From the NCBI GenBank assembly GCA_935421135.1, contig OW285193.1, forward strand, positions 5,946,496 through 6,010,495: a stretch of 64,000 nt of DNA, in the 5' to 3' direction. The notes below the pieces were generated by a model, which saw only the letters and a list, made by a program, of their open reading frames with translations, had not been told where the DNA came from and ran no database searches. Of the stretch, positions 1 through 12,500 are shown one piece after another (within the stretch, counting starts at the first letter, position 1; each line of letters starts with the position of its first letter). The translations under genes and the position numbers were made by a program. This DNA comes from Bugulina stolonifera (taxonomy: Eukaryota > Bryozoa > Gymnolaemata > Cheilostomatida > Bugulidae).

Positions 1-2699
1 TTTCTCATGGCTCGCACAAGGGTGGCACCTGAGTTGACCATACCAAAAGGCATCTTTAAAAATTCATAGTGTCCATCCGGAGTAACAAATGCGGTTTTTG
101 CAACATCTTCTGGTCTGACTGGAATCTGCCAATATCCTTTGGATAAATCAAGCTTACTGAAGAATTTGTCGCCATTCAACTTCTGGAAGAGGCTATCACC
201 AGTCACCATTGGCTCCGGATCAAAGACCGTAATTTTATTCAATTTCCTGTAATCTATGCAAATCCTATTTGTGCCGTCAGGCTTCTTGACAATCACAGTT
301 GGTGAGGCGTAAGGAGAGGTCGAAGGCCTGATAACTCCCATACTCAGCATCTCCTTGATGTCATCTTTTAATGTTTCCCTTACTTTAAATGGTAGTTTGT
401 AAGGCTTTGACTTGACTGGCTCTTTACTGATGAGTTGAATTGAGTGCTCCATTCCCTTTGCATTTCCAGGTAGATCACTGAACAGCTTCTCATACCTCTC
501 TACTATAGCATTAAGTTGTTGTTTCTGAGCCTTATCCAGTCCTTTGCCTACCGCGACGTCATCTATAGTTTCCTTCTGTACTTTGGGTTCAAACAACTCC
601 AGGAGTCCATCTTGATATTCATCCAGATCCAAATTGTCGTCAGGAGTTATGATGCCAACATTTGCAACATTTAGTGTTGAAATGGCTCCTACAGTCGATG
701 GTTGACCCTCTCCTTCCCTGTCATAGTACTTCTTTAACATATTGGCATGGTATGTCCTTTTCTTTCCTTTAACATTGACTCTGTAGTCATTTAATCCCAT
801 CTTCTCTTCTACTGTGAATGGTCCTTGCCAATGCATTAGTAGCTTATTATTGTTAGTAGGTAGAAGAATAAGCACCTTGTCACCTGTAGCGAATCCTCTT
901 GGTTTTGCCTTCCTGTCAAAATAATTCTTGTACCTCTTCTGACTGTCCTTAAGGGATGACTGGGCTATTTCCATGAGGTCATCAAGGCGTTCTCTGAGTT
1001 CCAAAACATGCTGGTAACTAGTCTTCACATCCTCATCTGCGTCTTCTTTTGTCCAGAGTTGTCTCAGAATATACATAGGTCCTCTGATAGTCCGTCCGTA
1101 CAATAATTCGAAAGGTGAAAATCCTGTCGATTCCTGAGGAACCTCTCGATAGGCAAACAAAGCAGCATTAATCAGTCGGTGCCATTGCCGAGGTTCTTTC
1201 GTACACATCCTTTTCAGAATGCTCTTGAGTGTTCCATTGAATCTCTCTACCAGCCCATTTGCCATGGCATGATAGGGTGTGGTTGGTAACTGCCTGATTC
1301 CGAGCAGCCTAGTAAACTCCTTCATATAGTCAGATATGAACTGGGTCCCCTGATCGCTAATTACTTCTTCTGGAACTCCAACACGGCTGTAGATGTCAAG
1401 TAGAGCTTCGGCTACAGACACAGAGTCTATGTTCTTGAGTGGAATGGCTTCTGGGTATCTAGTGGCGTAGTCAACAAGCGTAAGAATGTATCGGTGTCCT
1501 TTTTCACTTGGAGGATTGATAGGTCCAATCAGGTCAACAGCACATCTCTTGAATGGGGTGTCGATAAGCGGGGTCTCCTGGACAGGCACCTTCATTACAG
1601 AACCCTTCTTTACTGTCTTCTGGCATATATCACATGATCGGCAGAATCGGACGACATCACTGTTGAGACCAGGCCAAAAGAAGTTAGATAAGATCCGATC
1701 TGATGTCTTTTTCACTCCGAGGTGGCCACTCATGATGCTGTCATGCCCCTTCTGCATTACTTCTTTCCTTAGCTTAGTTGGTACCAATAACTGTCTATTT
1801 GGTTGACCATGGTTGACTTTCTTGTTTGTATACTCACGATAAAGGAGTCCCTTTTTCACATAAAACCTGGTCGACTGGTTTTTCCCGTCTTTGATCTCAG
1901 TTGCATCATAGAATCTTCTAAGTGAACCGTCTTCCTTCTCAAAGCTGGGGTCAGGATTAGATGGTGATTTCACACCAGGTATATTCCCAATCACCAGGTC
2001 ATACATTGGATCATTCATGACTATCGCTGGTACCATCCCTGAGTAATATGGTGTCCTGATTTCTATGCTGGCCACTGAATACTGTTCGACCGCGTTATTG
2101 ACCATCCTAACTTCTCTCTTTGCTCCGGTGTACTGGTTTGGCTTAACGAATTTTCCTTTAACTACGACTGCTGTGCAACCTGTGACTCTTACGACTTCCG
2201 CAGGTTGGTTATTCACGTAGCCCATTTTGACATCAACATTATTTTCATCTGCCCCTATTTGTTTGCAGCAAACAATAGTGACATATCTTTTCCCATCCAT
2301 CTCAATTTCCTGAGGTTCTCTGTCATCTCCTCTTTTTACAATCGCTTTCATAGCTCCTACCTTGCCTGGTTTCATATTTCCTTGTCTGGACCTCTTACAT
2401 TCCATAGTTGAGTGTCCAGTAACTCCACAATTGGAACAGTGTTTCTGTGTTCTCTTGGGGCATATAACTGCAATATGCCCTACTTCATCGCAGATGTAGC
2501 ATCTACGGGTTTCTTCTTCATCCTTGTGTGCGGTAGCTTTCTTCTCCATGAAGAGCTTTCTACCATGAGCTGCCAAATATCGGTCAGCATCTTCTGCCAC
2601 TTGTTCAATCCCTCCTATCTTGGATTGCTTCTGATCTGTAAGTCCTAGGTCCTTGCCCATTTGACTTACTTTTTCCAATAACACCATCTTTAACTGCAG
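1..2699 (-). CDS. gag-pol fragment: zinc knuckles, protease-like, integrase, start of reverse transcriptase
   Basis: One frame is open from just after two stops (2700-2705) to the edge, about 899 codons. Seen in order: two CX2CX4HX4C knuckles (about 2400-2495); a protease-like stretch in which the expected catalytic Asp of the D-S/T-G triad is Val (2184-2186); the integrase H2C2 zinc finger (about 1620-1745); the DDE core with Asp at 1533-1535, Asp at 1353-1355 and Glu at 1245-1247, exactly 35 residues between the last two; a GPF module near 820-845; then RT motifs LDLSKGYWQI and MPFGMVNSG running into position 1. No frameshift or stop breaks this stretch. The start codon is unclear because the upstream gag is missing. 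With an altered protease and shortened gag, the copy is probably defective even though the integrase looks intact. Confidence 0.88.
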   Translation of the reverse strand, partial: MQLKMVLLEKVSQMGKDLGLTDQKQSKIGGIEQVAEDADRYLAAHGRKLFMEKKATAHKDEEETRRCYICDEVGHIAVICPKRTQKHCSNCGVTGHSTMECKRSRQGNMKPGKVGAMKAIVKRGDDREPQEIEMDGKRYVTIVCCKQIGADENNVDVKMGYVNNQPAEVVRVTGCTAVVVKGKFVKPNQYTGAKREVRMVNNAVEQYSVASIEIRTPYYSGMVPAIVMNDPMYDLVIGNIPGVKSPSNPDPSFEKEDGSLRRFYDATEIKDGKNQSTRFYVKKGLLYREYTNKKVNHGQPNRQLLVPTKLRKEVMQKGHDSIMSGHLGVKKTSDRILSNFFWPGLNSDVVRFCRSCDICQKTVKKGSVMKVPVQETPLIDTPFKRCAVDLIGPINPPSEKGHRYILTLVDYATRYPEAIPLKNIDSVSVAEALLDIYSRVGVPEEVISDQGTQFISDYMKEFTRLLGIRQLPTTPYHAMANGLVERFNGTLKSILKRMCTKEPRQWHRLINAALFAYREVPQESTGFSPFELLYGRTIRGPMYILRQLWTKEDADEDVKTSYQHVLELRERLDDLMEIAQSSLKDSQKRYKNYFDRKAKPRGFATGDKVLILLPTNNNKLLMHWQGPFTVEEKMGLNDYRVNVKGKKRTYHANMLKKYYDREGEGQPSTVGAISTLNVANVGIITPDDNLDLDEYQDGLLELFEPKVQKETIDDVAVGKGLDKAQKQQLNAIVERYEKLFSDLPGNAKGMEHSIQLISKEPVKSKPYKLPFKVRETLKDDIKEMLSMGVIRPSTSPYASPTVIVKKPDGTNRICIDYRKLNKITVFDPEPMVTGDSLFQKLNGDKFFSKLDLSKGYWQIPVRPEDVAKTAFVTPDGHYEFLKMPFGMVNSGATLVRAMR

Positions 2700-2756
2700 C
2701 TATTAGTATCCGGTGTATGCCGACGTTGTTAATCTCCCTGTCTGCGACTGATGACT

Positions 2757-2773
2757 TCCCGGAGCAGCCCCCA
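2757..2773 (-). promoter_or_regulatory. Primer binding site, tRNA-Pro-like
   Basis: On the - strand, TGGGGGCTGCTCCGGGA lies two bases after the LTR end. It differs from the standard tRNA-Pro primer complement only by a swapped CG/GC pair in the middle. Confidence 0.65.
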
Positions 2774-2775
2774 AT

Positions 2776-3180
2776 TGTCACAAGATAGTAGTACTTGTGA
2801 GAGTTCGGTGAAGTCACTGTAGTCAGAGATAATCAAGTGACACACAGCTTGGTCTATCTAGTGCAGAGAAGATGTAGTGTGTATTGTAATATATCCTTGT
2901 TTATTGCTAGAAGTTAACTGATAATTATAAAAATTGGGCTTGCTTATATATGTGAGAAGAATGTTCTAGTGAGTTCTCCACCAAAATATTACATCATTAC
3001 AATAACAATTAGTCATAATCAGCTGAAAGAATATTCTACTACATTCCAGAGTATACAGGTACATTGTAGTAGTAAACAATATTGCGCAATAATTATAGCA
3101 ATAGTAGCCTATAGTTACAGTAGTAATAAAGGTATGTCAGTGTAAACAATGTATGGCTCATTATGGCCCTTAGCATGACA
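2776..3180 (-). repeat. 5' long terminal repeat of the gypsy-type element
   Basis: The 405-bp unit begins TGTCA and ends TGACA on the - strand, a perfect 5-bp terminal inverted repeat. It contains a TATA box (TATATAA, + 2944-2951) and, 46 bp downstream, AATAAA (+ 2900-2905), the usual promoter/poly(A) pairing of an LTR. The primer site follows two bases after its 3' end. The target duplication cannot be checked because the other end is outside the window. Confidence 0.75.
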
Positions 3181-3449
3181 TCAATATAAATGTATACTAT
3201 GTACTTATATTATAACACGTATATAAATGAAATATTCTTATTCCTACATTATGCCCATATGGCTAGTACAGTAGTAGGAGAGTCTACATGTATTGCTCAG
3301 AATTTGTGACATTTTGACTTTTGTTTTTATTACAATTCCAGAACAGGACTTTATTAATATTTGTACACCAAATTTAAGATGACAATATGTATTCCAAGTT
3401 GTCCACAACGTTCTTTGAATTCAATCTATCTGCGGTTTATATTATGCAG

Positions 3450-3597
3450 GTGAAGGTGAAAGCCATGCGTCAGCAACAGGAACGCGTCGACCAATTATAT
3501 GCTTCTAGACATTCCAAGTGTGCGATGGCAGATAGCCAATTACAATCTAGCATCAGCTCTCTCAACTCTGATTGGACAGATGTTCTCAATCTTATTG
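3450..3597 (+). CDS. DMD: Exon e1: spectrin repeat, helices B-C
   Basis: Acceptor TTATGCAG, donor GTTAGC (weak). It enters in phase 0 and leaves one base. It reads into [17 protein letters not shown], a helix-C motif with the conserved Trp. Confidence 0.8.
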
Positions 3598-6500
3598 GTT
3601 AGCATCAGCTACAAACAAGCCCACATTAGAAATTGAACAACTGTCAGTGAATTTTGAATTATTCACATAAATTTTAAAATTTGATGCTCCAGTGTTTTAA
3701 TTTATCAATTTAAATATTTCTGTTGACATGCAAACTTTCAATTTTACTAATTTTAGAGAAATACATGTACTTTTAATTGAATTAAATCATTGCAAAACTT
3801 TTCTAATAATTAAGAATGTGTGTATTATTTTCAAGCCGCGCCTCTGTTTTCTATCTACATGTTGGTTTTATTAGAGAGTAAATTGGACTCACTATCACAT
3901 CAGCTGACTCAGTCTCCACCCAAGAAGTACCTGGAGGCTAAAGACGCTCTGATGAAATGGCTGAGTGAAGTAGAGGAAGTGCTGGAGGAGAGAGTTTACA
4001 TCTCCGATATCCGTACGATGGAAAAGAAGATTAACCTATACCAGGTAAATATGTCTGTCCGTCTATCTGTCTGTCTGTCAGTTCATCTGTATGTCGCCTT
4101 GCTTGTCTGTTTGTCTCTCCGTCTGTGTAGTGAGACCCATTTGGTTATGTCCAACAATGAATATTACCAAATTCTCTCGATCTCTTGCTTCGGTTTGGAC
4201 TAGAACTGTCATGTGGGTAGTTCTTACAATGTATCCATGGCTCCATGCCGTACATACCTTCATGGAAATTAGACTATGTTTATCATTCTGATCTATTTAT
4301 ACATGTGACAACCTGTGTGCAGACGTATCCCTACATGATTTTTGTATATTAGCATAATTTATTACCTACAGGTGCTGGTAAATTCAAGCCAAATTGTATA
4401 TGAGTGTGTATGTTATAGTCTGTTTATTATTGATATTATAGGACTTGCAGAAGGCAATTTCAGAACATGTTGCAGACGTAGAATATGTGAATAAAACTGG
4501 TAAAGACCTTGTCAGAAATATGGTGACACCGACTGACACGAGCAGCAGTCTGAAGGTACAGCTCTCATCTCTCAACTCTCGCTGGCAGCAGGTTTCTCAG
4601 AATATACAGGAGAAGCTGGCGTTCCTGGCTCAGGGAATTGACAAGCTCAAGCAGTTCGAGGTAAGTACTGGTTTGTCAGTCCTAGTGTAAGTACATGTGT
4701 ACTAGTACTAGTGTAAGTACATATGTACTAATGTAAGTACATGTGTACTAGTGCTAGCGTAAGTACTCATATGTACTAGTACTAGTGTAAGTACATGTGT
4801 ACAAGCACTAGTGTAAGTACATGTGTACTAGTGTTAGTTTTAGTACAATGTGTACTAGTTAGGAAATCTCAGGTTGCTCATTCATATCTAATAAATATTG
4901 TTCCTATTACTCAAAGTAATATCAAATAGCGAATACTTTTTGCCTGTGACTGATAAGGTAGGTTACAAAACAACTAGCATTGCTATTTATAGGATAATAT
5001 GTTGAGCGTTGAGTATAATAGCATGATGGTTTGACTTACAGCTACACGTACATGTATATCCAGTATTGTACACTGTACATACAGTATACACGCAGATGTA
5101 AAGGTGACCAATTATATTCTGTTGTATGGTTCTAGCTCAGTATCATAGCTCACTATGAGTATATTATTTATTTAGACCAATGGTCAGTATTCTAGCATTT
5201 GATTGCATGTAAAATCATTTCCGGTCTTGAGATTCCGACTCTTATCGTTTACTATTGCATGTGAAGCATTACTTTCGTCATTCTTTTCCCACCTTTAATG
5301 TGCTAAATTCCGTATTATTTCAGGTCAAGTGAATTAGCTAAGTTCATCATCGCGCTCAAAATTTTATATATATATGTACATTTGAATAGTAACAATGTAT
5401 ATACTATATAGTGATAACAACGCTGGACATTTATCCCTGTATTTGATAAGATTGAGAAGTTGTCTTCTCTAAATTTGTTCCATATTAAATAGTATTGGAT
5501 GATTGCATTGTGGCAGAAATAGGTATATTGACCTGTTTTACTGCATCGCTAACCTATCCACAACTACTACAGGGACAGGTGAATGGACTGACGAGGTGGA
5601 TGGCAGATATGGAGCACTTCCTGGAAGTCGAGCAGCCAGTCGTCGGTGATACCGAAACTTTACAAGCTCAAATTAGCCAATCAGATGTGAGTTGATATTA
5701 AGATCCTTTTATATACTAGTTGCTAGACTATATAAATACAAGCCAGTTGCCAGCAAGTTCATACATATATCACTACCTGATCATGTATATTCAAAGTAGG
5801 AAGATCTTAGAGTTGTTCAAAAGGACTTCTTCATATTGCACTGATTTGGGTCTTAAACAAGTATTTTAGGTCCCTTGTAATATATATGCATGTAGCCTGT
5901 GCTTGTAGAGTGTACACATAATATTTGTATTATTAAGCTGCTAATGTTAGAAATGATTATATAAGTATATTGAATAGGAAACAGCATGGAATACAGCTAT
6001 CAGTAAAGATGTAACAGCTGTGCTCTCTATTATATCTTTGTCTATTACACCTGTTATGTATATATTCTAATTGTATTAAGTTATGTACATATTAACTAAG
6101 CTATAGTATCAGAACTTGTGCCGGAAGTGTTAGTCACATCTGGTTAGTCACCAGTTAGTTCCTCTCTCCACCAAGAGTTAGGTTATACTGTAGTATTAGT
6201 AGTCATACACTAACAGCTGAATCTGCAGACAGTTCAATAGACAGTTTATTATTTCACTCAATGCCTCACTGGGTTTAACAGGTATAGCTATGTGACACTT
6301 ACAGTAGATCTAAATGATTTTTTAATATAAAATTAGTTTAATAGAAAATAAATTCGTTACTATTACTTAGTTGGATTGTAAACTAAAAGTATAAAACTTT
6401 GTTTCATGTTTGATCTTTCTACGTTTGTATCGTCTATAGTTCTCATGATGTCTTTCTGCAAAAATGGTAACAAAACCTGTCAATGTTCACAAACAATTGT

Positions 6501-9500
6501 ATGCACATGCTGTGCATGTATTTTTATGACAGTGTACTAGTCAGGACATTTTTTACCGTTGCCTATATCTATAAGATAGTATATAGAGCAGCCTGGACAT
6601 CCATGTGTGAGAGCCAGGTTTGATTGTTGGGGTTAGGAAGGAAGGGTATCCAATCTAATAATGCTTCTGTGCTACATTAGTAACTTCGCCATTGGTGAAG
6701 TGCCTTCTCCACCCCAAAAGTAGAAAAATGCCGATCTCTTCAGATCATTGCTTTCTTTCCTGGAATTAAGAGCCGGAAGTAAGACTAGTATGTTTATATC
6801 TGTAAGATTATAGCACCTGTCAATCACTGACCACTCCTGATATATATTTACAGGGTGCCCTCTCAGACATTGACACTCTCCAGTCAGTGGTTGATGAGAT
6901 AAATGAGTCAAGTGACTCTCTAGTGGCTGGTAGTGAGCCAGAGTTTGGTGTAGAACTTACCAGAGAGATGGAGAGAATGAATGAGAGGTGGGCAGAGATT
7001 AACAAGATGTCCCAGGACCAGAACAAGTTGCTTAAAGAAGCGTTGGGTAAGTCCAGCATTGGTTAAAGGTTAAAGGTTAAAGGTAGGGGGAAGAGAGTAC
7101 CATAAAAGCATGACCCACAGGTTTGAACTAGTGCAGTTTCAACTTTGAATTTCTCACAGAACGTAGGCCTTTCCCAACATATTTTAGACCAAATTTGTAT
7201 TTTGCCTTTTATCGGGCTACACATTTCTGTTTATTACGCAGTCATTACTAGTAGGAAGTTCAAAAATTCTGTATTCAATTTAAAGGTATAGCTTTGCAGT
7301 ATACCGTTTTGAGTCAATATTGAATCTGGGCTATTGGTATCTTCTTGACCCCAGTCTATGACATACTGATCTGAAGGCAGCCGATTCAGTTCTGTTTCTT
7401 ACAAAACATGGGTAAGGTGAGTTGTATTTTAGCCCGAACTATAAAATATAGATATTACCTAACAAGATGTCTTCTCTTTCTTTCACAGCCAAAAGCAGTA
7501 GTTTGGTAGAGAATATAACTTCACTCAACTCCTTCCTCACTGAGTTTGATGCCCAGATATCAGAGAAACTTGTATTCACTACTAAAGCAGACCTAGACAC
7601 ATCCTGTGAGAAAGTCAAGGTTAGTTGTTTCCAGCCAATCAAATCATGCAAAATATATTTCTGCTATTGCTAAAGCTTGCTTTTTTTAGTGCAAATGTAT
7701 AAAATACCTTCAATTCTATATCATAAAATACTCTTTAAATTGTGAAATCGCTTATCATTTAGTATATGTTAAGCTGCATTTACACTACACCAACTCCGAC
7801 ACCAACTCCGTCTTTTCTGCCCAACTCCGCCAAAGTTGGTGTAGTGTAAACACAAAAGTCGGTGCCGGTGTTGGAGATGCCTATTGTCGGAGACGGAGTT
7901 GGAGCAACCCAACAGTGCTGGGTTACTCCGACAAGTCGGAGGGTATTGGCCAATCAGAACTCAGTGTTTTAATTATAGCTAGCATCTGTTTTGCAAATCT
8001 AGGATTGGCTCTGGATTATTGATGATAAACCTAAAGCTTTATTATGGGGAAAACCTTTCCTAGCACTAGCTATTCAAAGTGATACTTACAAAACTTTAAT
8101 TTGAAGTACATGTGTAATTTCTAATAGCTAACTACCAGCCATTTCACAAATCTAGGATTAGCTGTTGATCATACATGTAGATGATAAATCCAAAGCTTTT
8201 TGCTTATTTGCTATAACCCCAGTACAGGTACACTACTTGTACAAGCATGCTTGCTGATGTGGGTACTGGCAATTAATTGATTATGTGGTCAACAACTAGT
8301 TGGTATAGTGTAAACACATAGTTGGGAGCCGGAGTTGGTGTTGGTGTTGGAGGTTGGAGTTGGTGACGGAGTTGGTGTTGGAGTTGGTGTAGTGTAAACG
8401 CACCTTTAGTAATACACTGAAAAGCTAGTTAGTACTACACAGTCTATACTAATATATGTGTGTTTTATTCAGAGACTTGAAGGAGAATTGGAGAATAGAA
8501 AACCGCAGCTCCAGCTCATACAGAAAGTCTCTACGGATCTGATGGAAAGGTCGAGACAAGACTCTCTACCCAGACTATTGAATAGGCTGAGACACATAGA
8601 CCACAAGTGGAAGGTATTCCTATTAGTACAGATTCATATATACCCTGCTTGTCCTTTGTGCTCGTCATGTATAAACTTTCTTCAAAGTTTGTTTTTAGTG
8701 ATGTAAGGGCTCTAGTATTGGGAAAAGCAATTATTTTGTACAAATGTTGACAATTAGCCAAGAGATGAACCAATCAGTTACTAAAACTGTAATAGACTAA
8801 CATACTAATGTCAACCTGTTGCTTAACTTTGAACAATGACAGTGGGTTAGGTATTAAACCTCATGATAATAGTCAGTCAAAATGCCGAACATTTTGCGAA
8901 TACAAAAGGTCTTCAACTATATATGCATGTATATATACATGTCTACCTAATTCTGTACATGCAATAAATGTACACTGAATGTCCTCTCTGTACATCGGAT
9001 ACTCCACACACTTCACACTTTTAACCAATCACTATGAATTGATTGTTCATTCTTCAGCTGGTCACAGACAGACTACTTACTAAACAAGAGGAATGCTCTG
9101 ATGTCTCAACTCAGTATTCAGACTTCCTGTCTATCGTCCAATCAGAGGAGATGTACATACGTCAGCTGGAAGATAAACTAGTCACTGGAGACGATGAGGC
9201 AGTTGATGCAGAAGACATGGCTGCCGAGATGGATGTAAGTTACTAGTTTCTATCTCTTTCAGTCATTATTATACTGTCAGCTGATTGGCTCATTGTAACT
9301 TTATCACGTATGCATATTAGTAGGCCTACACATGATATATAATGAATCTTTGAACGCCCAACTACCATTGATCACAGTAACAAATGATGTGCAGCGGTAC
9401 TTCATGTAATAACCGCAGGAACTGGAGAACCTTCTAGAAGAAAGGGATAAACTCTCATCTGCAGCACTCGATGATCTCTCTACAAAGTTTCAGCAAACAA

Positions 9501-12500
9501 ATATTCTAACAGAGGAGACATCATTGGTTAAATCTCAGCTGGACAGTAGACTAGCAGAAGTTGTTGAGAAGGTAAGAGGAAGTAACAGTGAGTTCGTCTC
9601 ATCTAATCTCCCTCGACACTAAAGTCTCCAGTATACAATGTACTTATATTATATGAAACAGGGTTTCAGCATTTCAAACTATGATCAACGTATTGTTATT
9701 TCCCGTGACATTGTCATGGAAAGATCTGAAAATTTAAATCGTTTGAGGCAATAAATTTCCAACAAATCAGCATCAACAATTCTGATTATTAAAAACGATC
9801 TTAGCACTCTATGACATCATATTTAAACTAATTCGGTTGTAGCTCTGAATGTATATTTCAAGTTCCACATAGAAGTGTAGGTGGAACAATACGATCAATC
9901 TTAGCTTAAAACTATTATAAGTTGTCAGTTGTTATAAAGTATCATATAATAACTAGAATAAATATACATATACAAGTAAATACATGTATATATGTTATAC
10001 ATGTATTTATATTATACATGTATTTATTGAATAACACTATGTTTTATGTCATAGGTTCGAGAAAGATTGCAAGTCCTTGACCGAACATCACAGCGGTCAC
10101 AAGACACAGAACTCAGGCTATCTCAGATGGAGACGTGGATGAATGAAGTCAACTCATTGTTTAGAGAGTGGAATGACCAGGATCTCTTGGCTGGCGAGTT
10201 GCCAGACGATTATAAAATGCTTTCAGAGGAATTTGCAGAGAAAGACCAATTTCTTCAGTCGATTTCGACACAAATTAAAGACTTGCGAGTGCTCGGCAAA
10301 ACTCTAGCAGCTGAACGTCTTGAAAAAAAACTCGACATGATTAAAGTATGACTTAACTTACTTCTTGCCTGACTAAAGCTGTATACATATTGTGATCTCT
10401 AAATCTAGAATGTTCTTTTCATCTTCTCGTCCTGTGCTCTTAGCAAAGAAATTTGCTGGAATTCCTCCCATCTTTGATTTTAACAGTTAAAGCAAACTCA
10501 TGAATTTACTAGTAATTACTGGAGTTAGCTGATGGACATCCATCTGTCATGTCAAGTAACCGCAGACTCTGTCTTGCCTGACAGAGTTAAACACTTTCTT
10601 TCTCTATTTCAGGAGGATTATTCTATCTGCCAGCAGAACTTCCTCAAGTGGCAGAGACCTGTCGACTTTGATCCCAAGTTGAGACGCGCTCAACAGCAAC
10701 TTCATGAGATTGACGATAAGATTTACTTGATTGAAATATTCAGTGAGGATCCTGAGCATGTTGGTATTCGTCTGGAGCAGTGTACAGTAAGTGACTTGAT
10801 TATACTTGTGTGTACAATAAGCGACTTGATTGTACTTGTTTGTACAGTCAATGACTTGTTCGTACTTGTGTGTACAGTAAGTAACTTGATTATACTTGTG
10901 TGTACAGTAAGTGACTTGATTATACTTGGGTATAGTTAAGTTCATAGAGATTAACTTGGTTATACTTGACTCGTTTATAGAAGTTCTATGGCATCATGAG
11001 TGAGATGAAGACAGAGGTGGAGTATGTTATCAAAACTGGCCGTCAGCTAGTCGAGAAAAAGCAAGTGGACTTTCCACGCCGAGTCAATCAGACTCTGGAC
11101 GCCCTCAAAAGTCTCTACAATAGACTGGGTTCTCAGATATCTCAGGCTAGGAAAGACCTTGACAAAGCCCTTAAGGTCAGTGAGATTATGCACTCTGTAG
11201 TGCAGTTTGTGGTTTATAAGTGGTAATATGATGTTAGCATCCGCTCACTCATAACGTCACCTGAGGTTGTACCTCACTGTCTTGTACTGTTGTAGATCTC
11301 CAAAGTTATCGCCAAACACGTGACTAAAGTGACGTCATTAGTAGAGTCAACTGAGGCCAGACTATTTAAAGACATTGTCAATCTAGAAGAAGAAGCTCTT
11401 TGGGTGGAGGTAAGAGTTCAAAGCCATTGTCCATTATGTCATCCACAGTCACCCCATAATCGGCCCTTCCAAAGATTGGTATGCTCAGGCTAAATATGTG
11501 AACAATTTGAAGTTATCACCCCTTCCGTTTGCCTTGTATATCACCAGCTCTCGTATACACTGCACCTGTTGACATGGTAGCGGATCTATTGCAACCATGT
11601 CAGTTTATGTTGCAGACGTATTGTACAGACTGGAAACACCTAATCTGATATTATCTCCCCCTCTTCGTTCTAACGTTGTATATTATTTAAAAAGAGGTAG
11701 TTTAGTTATCAATAAACGTGAATGGATATGTACATGTGCATGTATATAACCCTTAACTCTATGACAATTAATGGTTTGCTGTAATACTATAACTGAACAG
11801 GAAAGAGAGAAGGAGTTGGAGACTGTACACACTACACTAACGGCCATTACTACTCTGTACGAACAGTTCCAGCAATATGCTGAGGATACAGCTCTAGAGG
11901 AGGCAAGGGAGAACCTGGACTCTCTCAAGGAGAGATGGCAGAATGTCATACAAGGTCTGGCAACTCGACTCCGGAGTATACAGGTTAGTGGTGACACTTA
12001 TACCAGGTGCTCTCATGGTTAGTATGGACATTTGTAGCAGGTGCCCTCATGGTTAGTAGTGATACTTCTAGCAAGTGTTGATATATAGTTAGAAGATCTA
12101 CTTCTATTTAGCATGGTGATTAACTGATAATAAAAATAGATAGTTATTAAGAGTTGTCATATCATCACAGAATTTGGGTGAACAACTCCAAATACTAATA
12201 TGATGCTAAAGTATTTCACACACATTTTAATACATAAGTAGCAGAGCAAGTATACACACTAAATGGTATTCCAATAGTATGACAGTTAACTGACATGAAC
12301 AGGTGAGTGCATGTACACAGTATATAATGCACATCTGCATTGTATATATACACAGGTGTATGATGTCATAAGAATATATACATAGTATGTACTATGGGTG
12401 CTACTTCTTTTATTCGCTCTCTGTAAATCTACAGGCCCAGAAGTCGAATACTGACGCTGAGTTTGAGGTGCTGAGTGTGAGGAGTAGAAAGCTATTGGCT

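Larger units (their letters stand above)
1..3180 (-). mobile_element. Ty3/gypsy-type LTR retrotransposon, Gmr1-like domain order, 5' part
   Basis: Read on the - strand this is a 5' LTR (3180 to 2776), a tRNA-type primer site (2773 to 2757) and an open gag-pol frame from 2699 to the window edge. The order is two zinc knuckles, a protease-like segment, integrase, GPY/F module, then the start of reverse transcriptase. Integrase before reverse transcriptase is the Ty1/copia order, but all domains are of Ty3/gypsy type; this combination defines Gmr1-like elements. The rest of RT, RNase H and the 3' LTR lie left of the window. The element is antisense to the dystrophin-like gene and sits in one of its introns. 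Gag seems mostly deleted, because only 57 bases separate the primer site from the zinc-knuckle frame. Confidence 0.9.

Noticed and set aside
1486..2648. + strand frames of 70-106 codons
   Set aside because: They are antisense shadows of the retroelement gag-pol frame.
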